A DNA stretch of 54,026 nt. Origin: an uncultured Bacteroidia bacterium. GTDB taxonomy: Bacteria; Bacteroidota; Bacteroidia; Bacteroidales; UBA932. The stretch covers positions 1-54,026 of the forward strand of contig CACYHC010000012.1 of the NCBI GenBank assembly GCA_902774145.1, read 5' to 3'. The position numbers were made by a program, and so were the translations under genes. Each line of letters starts with the position of its first letter. Position 1 is the first letter of the stretch. The notes beneath the pieces were generated by a model. It did not search any database. It was not told the DNA's origin and saw nothing but the letters and a program-made list of their open reading frames with translations. Below, one piece after another: positions 50,864 to 54,026 of the stretch.

Positions 50864-52543
50864 TCAAAAGTTATAGGTCCCGCTGACGGAGTATTCGGTT
50901 CCTTTGTATTGGATTTTGAAGTGGGCCGTGACGGGCAGATACAAACCACGCACGGGAACGGAAACGCCTGTCAGATGCATGGAGACAACGCGGAGGGCCT
51001 CTCCCAATCCGTTCTTGATAAACCAGTTGAGTTGGGAGCCGTATTGAATCTTTCCGTTGATAACGGTTACGGCACCGCCGCCAAACCAAACGGGAACCAT
51101 ATCGCTGATGGTTTTGACCGTAATCGTGCAGGTCTTGTAGTGCTTTCCGTCGGCGGAATCGACCTCGATTGTCGTGCTGCCCTTGGCGACCGCTGTGACC
51201 AGTCCGTTTTCATCGACGGTGGCGATGCTTTCGTCGGCGCTGGTCCAGGTCACTTCTTGATTGGGGAGCCGGTTGAGAAGTGTAAGTTGGAGCGTCTCAC
51301 CCTCCAGTAGCGTTGCCTCCGTTTCGCTGATGGCAAACAGCTGTTTTTGCGTGACGGTCAGCGTCGCGCTCATTTCATTTTCGCGGGAACGGAGGGTAAT
51401 TGTTCCGATTCTGTCTTCGAAACTTTCGGTCATCGGCTCCGCCTGAAGAATCAGTACGGTCTTGGTGACGGCCTTGGCATCGGCGGGCGCGGCACTGAGC
51501 CAGGATGCGGAACTTTCGATTTCAAAATCCACGTTGTGCGAGAGGGTGAAGGCCGCCTCGCCGCCGTCCTCCTCGAATTCAAAAACGGCTTCGCTGACGC
51601 TGAATACGCCTTCTTCGAAGGTCAAGGCCTTGAAGACCGTGCGGCCGTTGTTGCAGGCAAAGACCAGTACTTTCCCGTCGGGCCCTTCTTCGGGAATGGC
51701 CACGCGAATAAGACCTTCGGTCTCCGAGGTTTTCGCTACGGTGGCTCGCAGGCTCCCTTCGGACAGCGTTTCGATGAGCGTTTCGCCGATGGCGCCACGA
51801 AGAATGTAAGGGACCTCGCAAATGGTGCCGGCGATGCAGATGATATCGGAGCTATGGTCAAACTGGAGTTCCAGTTCAGGAAGTTTAGGGATAGAGATAG
51901 TCTGGCCGCCGGTGAGGGTAAGGATGACGGCATTGTCCGTTTCTTCCACCTTTTCGAAGAAGGAATCCCCGTCTTTTCCGTCCTTGCCGTCTTCTCCGGT
52001 AGCTTTTACGAGCTGGGTCCAGGTCTGCCCATTGTCCATGGACAGCCACCAGTACTCGTTTTCGATTTTCAGTCGCGGCGTAATTCCGTCCTCGCCGTCC
52101 TCGCCGTCTTGACCATCATGACCATCTTGGCCGTCCTTGCCGTCCTTGCCGGTAACGGGAATCTTCTGCCCGTTTGCGTCCAGGAGCCATTCTCCGTCCA
52201 GCGTCCAGTAGAGGATCCCGTCATCGCCGGGCTTCACGCTGATTTTCGGGGAGTGGCCGTCGTTGCCGTCTTTCCCATCGTAGATATAGATGGTTCCGGA
52301 TACGGAAAAATGCAGGCCGTACCCATCATGGAACCGCGTTACGCCCGTGCAGTAATCCTGATCCTGCAACCGTTGCAGGATTTTCTGCATCGCATCAATA
52401 TTGCCGTTCATTTGTTCGCAATACTGTTCCAATGCCTTAATGCGTGATTCGTGATTGTCGAGTCGTGCGGTCAGGGCGCTGTCGTCATAACAGGCTGTGA
52501 GTGCCAGGCAGATGCCGGCGGTGAGAAGTAGTGCGTGTTTCAT
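50864..52543 (-). CDS. Surface lipoprotein with collagen-like, BACON and Big2 domains
   Basis: The 559-residue protein has a lipobox (LTAC, C18), a helical stretch (about 25-62) and DUF4988-like repeats with GxD collagen-like triplets at about 90-97, 132-153 and 183-193. Then come a beta domain (about 215-310), a BACON domain (about 315-405) and a Big2 domain (about 410-485, VTWTSADESIATVDENGLVTAVAKG). The C-terminus ends YSVSGTYNF. It should be displayed on the cell surface. Binding partner unknown; glycan binding or adhesion is an inference. Confidence 0.8.
   Translation of the reverse strand: MKHALLLTAGICLALTACYDDSALTARLDNHESRIKALEQYCEQMNGNIDAMQKILQRLQDQDYCTGVTRFHDGYGLHFSVSGTIYIYDGKDGNDGHSPKISVKPGDDGILYWTLDGEWLLDANGQKIPVTGKDGKDGQDGHDGQDGEDGEDGITPRLKIENEYWWLSMDNGQTWTQLVKATGEDGKDGKDGDSFFEKVEETDNAVILTLTGGQTISIPKLPELELQFDHSSDIICIAGTICEVPYILRGAIGETLIETLSEGSLRATVAKTSETEGLIRVAIPEEGPDGKVLVFACNNGRTVFKALTFEEGVFSVSEAVFEFEEDGGEAAFTLSHNVDFEIESSASWLSAAPADAKAVTKTVLILQAEPMTESFEDRIGTITLRSRENEMSATLTVTQKQLFAISETEATLLEGETLQLTLLNRLPNQEVTWTSADESIATVDENGLVTAVAKGSTTIEVDSADGKHYKTCTITVKTISDMVPVWFGGGAVTVINGKIQYGSQLNWFIKNGLGEALRVVSMHLTGVSVPVRGLYLPVTAHFKIQYKGTEYSVSGTYNF
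52085..52150 (-). repeat. 9-bp tandem repeats encoding Gly-x-Asp triplets
   Basis: Units like GCCGTCCTC and GCCGTCTTG repeat about seven times and code for GKDGQDGHDGQDGEDGEDG. Such arrays can change length by slippage without loss of frame. Confidence 0.6.
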
Positions 52544-52565
52544 AACAAAAGTTTTTATTCGGCGG

Positions 52566-52573
52566 CAAAGATA
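52566..52573 (-). promoter_or_regulatory. -7 element for the surface lipoprotein gene
   Basis: The minus strand reads TATCTTTG, 22 bases before the ATG at 52543. Confidence 0.6.
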
Positions 52574-52643
52574 GATTACGAAAATGCCAGACTCTGACAG
52601 TCTGGCAGTCTATCTTACTTATGTAACCGGAAGTCGGTTTCGG

Positions 52644-53138
52644 CTAAAGAATCCGCAGGGCGATGTGGGCGCAGGCCTCGGCATCGGCGAGCGCGTGATG
52701 ATGCTGCGTAAGGTCGTACCCGCAGGCGGCGGCGACGGTATGGAGTTGATGATTGGGCAACTGCCAGCGGAAATGGCGGCGGGAGGCCGCAAGCGTATCG
52801 ACGAAGCGGTAATCGGGGTAATCCATCTGATATACGCGATGAACGGCTTTCAGGCAGCTTTCGTCGAAGCGGGCATTGTGCGCGACGAGCGGCAGGCCCT
52901 CGAGGCTCGGCGCAATCTTCTCCCAGACCTGCGGGAAAGAGGGTGCTTCGTCCGTGTCCTCTGCGGACAGGCCGTGTACCTGCTGGCAAACATACAGATA
53001 ATAATCCGGCTCGGGATGAATCAGGCTGTAAAAGCGCTGCACGATTTCTTCGTCCCGGACAATGACCACACCCACGCTGCACACACTGGAACGGCACTGG
53101 TTGGCGGTCTCGAAATCAATGGCTGCAAAATCTTTCAT
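52644..53138 (-). CDS. DEDDh 3'-5' exonuclease (DnaQ-like)
   Basis: The 164-residue protein has D8 and E10 in AAIDFETAN, D92 in HNARFDESCL, and H147/D152 in HHHALADAEA: the full DEDDh set. It is a stand-alone proofreading-type domain such as those of DnaQ epsilon or RNase T. It follows the WYL regulator gene with a 23-base overlap, so the two are coupled. No OB or helicase domain is attached. Confidence 0.88.
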   Translation of the reverse strand: MKDFAAIDFETANQCRSSVCSVGVVIVRDEEIVQRFYSLIHPEPDYYLYVCQQVHGLSAEDTDEAPSFPQVWEKIAPSLEGLPLVAHNARFDESCLKAVHRVYQMDYPDYRFVDTLAASRRHFRWQLPNHQLHTVAAACGYDLTQHHHALADAEACAHIALRIL

Positions 53139-54026
53139 AACGCGCTGTCATTTCTTTAATATCTGCGGCGATTTCTTCGCGGAACCAAGCGGGCGCGAGC
53201 ACCTCCACCGACGGTCCGCGGCCGAGCAACTCCTGTTTAAAGTCGAAGGTCGGCACCAGGCAATAGCGGAAAACGGTAAAGTCTTCCTCTTCGGCAATTT
53301 TCTCCTGCGATGCGTGCAGCGGCAGCGATTCGAAGTACCGGACCTGGTCGGCATCGACCTTCAAATCGACAAACTCAGGCTTTCCTTCCGCGGCGATGAC
53401 GCCGAAATAGTGCGAAAAGAACTCCTCCGCGTTGAACTTTGCGGGTATGCGCAAGCGCTTTTTCAGCGGGACGGCGTCCAGCATCCGTTCGTCGAGCGCG
53501 TAGATGCGCGGCGCGTCGTAACCCTCGCTTTTTGCCAACATATACCAGCGCTGCTTGAAAAGTTTCACGCACCAGGGATGTACCTCGAAGGTATTCGGCT
53601 TATCGCGCCAGAAACTCTGATAAGTCAGTTCGATGGCCGTGCCGTCGCGCATCGCGTCAATGATAACGGGCAGCCATTTTTGGCTGGACGGGATTTTTTC
53701 GAAGAGAATGCGGTCGCGCATATTGCGGCTCTCGCTGAGTAGGTTGTTCATCGACAGGGACTCCAGCAGCCAGTTACGGACGCCTGCGCCCTCCGTATCG
53801 CCGCTGTCGGCAAGGTAATAGCCCCGGCTGCGGTCGCATTTGATTTCGATGCCGAAGGTGTCGAAAATCGCATCGATATGATTGAAAAAGGTCCGCTGGG
53901 GCAGTTCGCTCTCCTGTTGGCTGGCGCTGTTGCCGCTGTTGAGGGAACTGTGCGCCCAAGCGTGGCTGATGTCCTCGAAGGGGATGGGGCCGCGCCGGCG
54001 GATTAGGTCGATCAGCCATACATACC
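53116..54026 (-). CDS. WYL domain transcriptional regulator, 5' end outside the window
   Basis: At least 302 residues are present, with the N-terminus cut off by the window edge. The visible N-terminal part has a helix-turn-helix-like region (VWLIDLIRRRGPIPFEDIS), and the stretch GIEIKCDRSRGYYLADS and the WYL core (AIELTYQSFWRDKPNTFEVHPW, then KQRWYMLAKSEGYDAPRIYAL) are typical of the YafY/PafC-like family. The C-terminal extension has PLHASQEK and FRYCLVPTFDFKQELLGRG. WYL regulators sense nucleic-acid ligands and often control DNA repair or defence genes; here the exonuclease gene follows directly. Confidence 0.88.
   Translation of the reverse strand, partial: YVWLIDLIRRRGPIPFEDISHAWAHSSLNSGNSASQQESELPQRTFFNHIDAIFDTFGIEIKCDRSRGYYLADSGDTEGAGVRNWLLESLSMNNLLSESRNMRDRILFEKIPSSQKWLPVIIDAMRDGTAIELTYQSFWRDKPNTFEVHPWCVKLFKQRWYMLAKSEGYDAPRIYALDERMLDAVPLKKRLRIPAKFNAEEFFSHYFGVIAAEGKPEFVDLKVDADQVRYFESLPLHASQEKIAEEEDFTVFRYCLVPTFDFKQELLGRGPSVEVLAPAWFREEIAADIKEMTARYERFCSH

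Overview
The window looks like chromosomal DNA from a GC-rich member of the Bacteroidales. The signs are promoters of the Bacteroidetes type (TAnnTTTG at -7, best seen before rplM), many lipoproteins with BACON or DUF5689 domains, a TonB-dependent receptor, a 331-residue EF-Ts, and a succinate dehydrogenase cytochrome b of the Bacteroidetes kind. A gut or rumen lineage is a guess; the sequence gives no species.

Layout. (1) 1-4838: end of a surface polysaccharide operon: SDR tail, WbuC, an initiating sugar-phosphate transferase, FnlB/CapF, a 56-residue ORF, a frameshifted FnlC/WecB-type epimerase carrying an in-frame repeat insertion, a small membrane protein and a helicase-associated-type ORF. 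These point to UDP-FucNAc-type sugars in an O-antigen or capsule. (2) 4839-8640: a lower-GC island with an AAA+ ATPase and an S8 subtilase, matching the IetAS defence pair. It lies between two 67-bp copies of a terminator block, and four 21-bp direct repeats sit just before its promoter. (3) 8640-9001: a scar of two gene remnants, one a broken second capF. (4) 8998-11635: minus-strand UDP-glucose dehydrogenase, UDP-glucuronate 4-epimerase and a membrane protein. (5) 11692-26400: housekeeping genes (coiled-coil protein, hemW, lipoprotein, prmC-ddl-PBP1a, topA-lrp, pepP, dusB-lpxK, frr). (6) 26405-30954: pyrH, an orphan sdhC, then rplM-rpsI-rpsB-tsf. (7) 31012-35007: a flippase and the lutABC lactate oxidation genes. 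(8) 35024-50717: a cyclophilin lipoprotein, a candidate small RNA, an outer-membrane barrel, and a tight run of BACON/OB lipoprotein, NUC1-type nuclease lipoprotein, EEP nuclease, TonB receptor, DUF5689 lipoprotein, M3 peptidase, gpmI and an EamA transporter. (9) 50864-54026: a collagen-like surface lipoprotein, a DEDDh exonuclease and a WYL regulator that runs off the end.

How the parts work together. The polysaccharide genes at both ends of the IetAS island appear to have been one hypervariable locus reshaped by recombination; the repeated terminators, the capF scar and the low-GC insert all fit a defence-cassette acquisition site. The 37.7-46.3 kb run has the logic of a polysaccharide utilisation locus, but with nucleases as the degrading enzymes and predicted OB-fold lipoproteins, so it may be a system for gathering extracellular nucleic acid. 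No tRNA, rRNA, CRISPR array or insertion sequence was seen.
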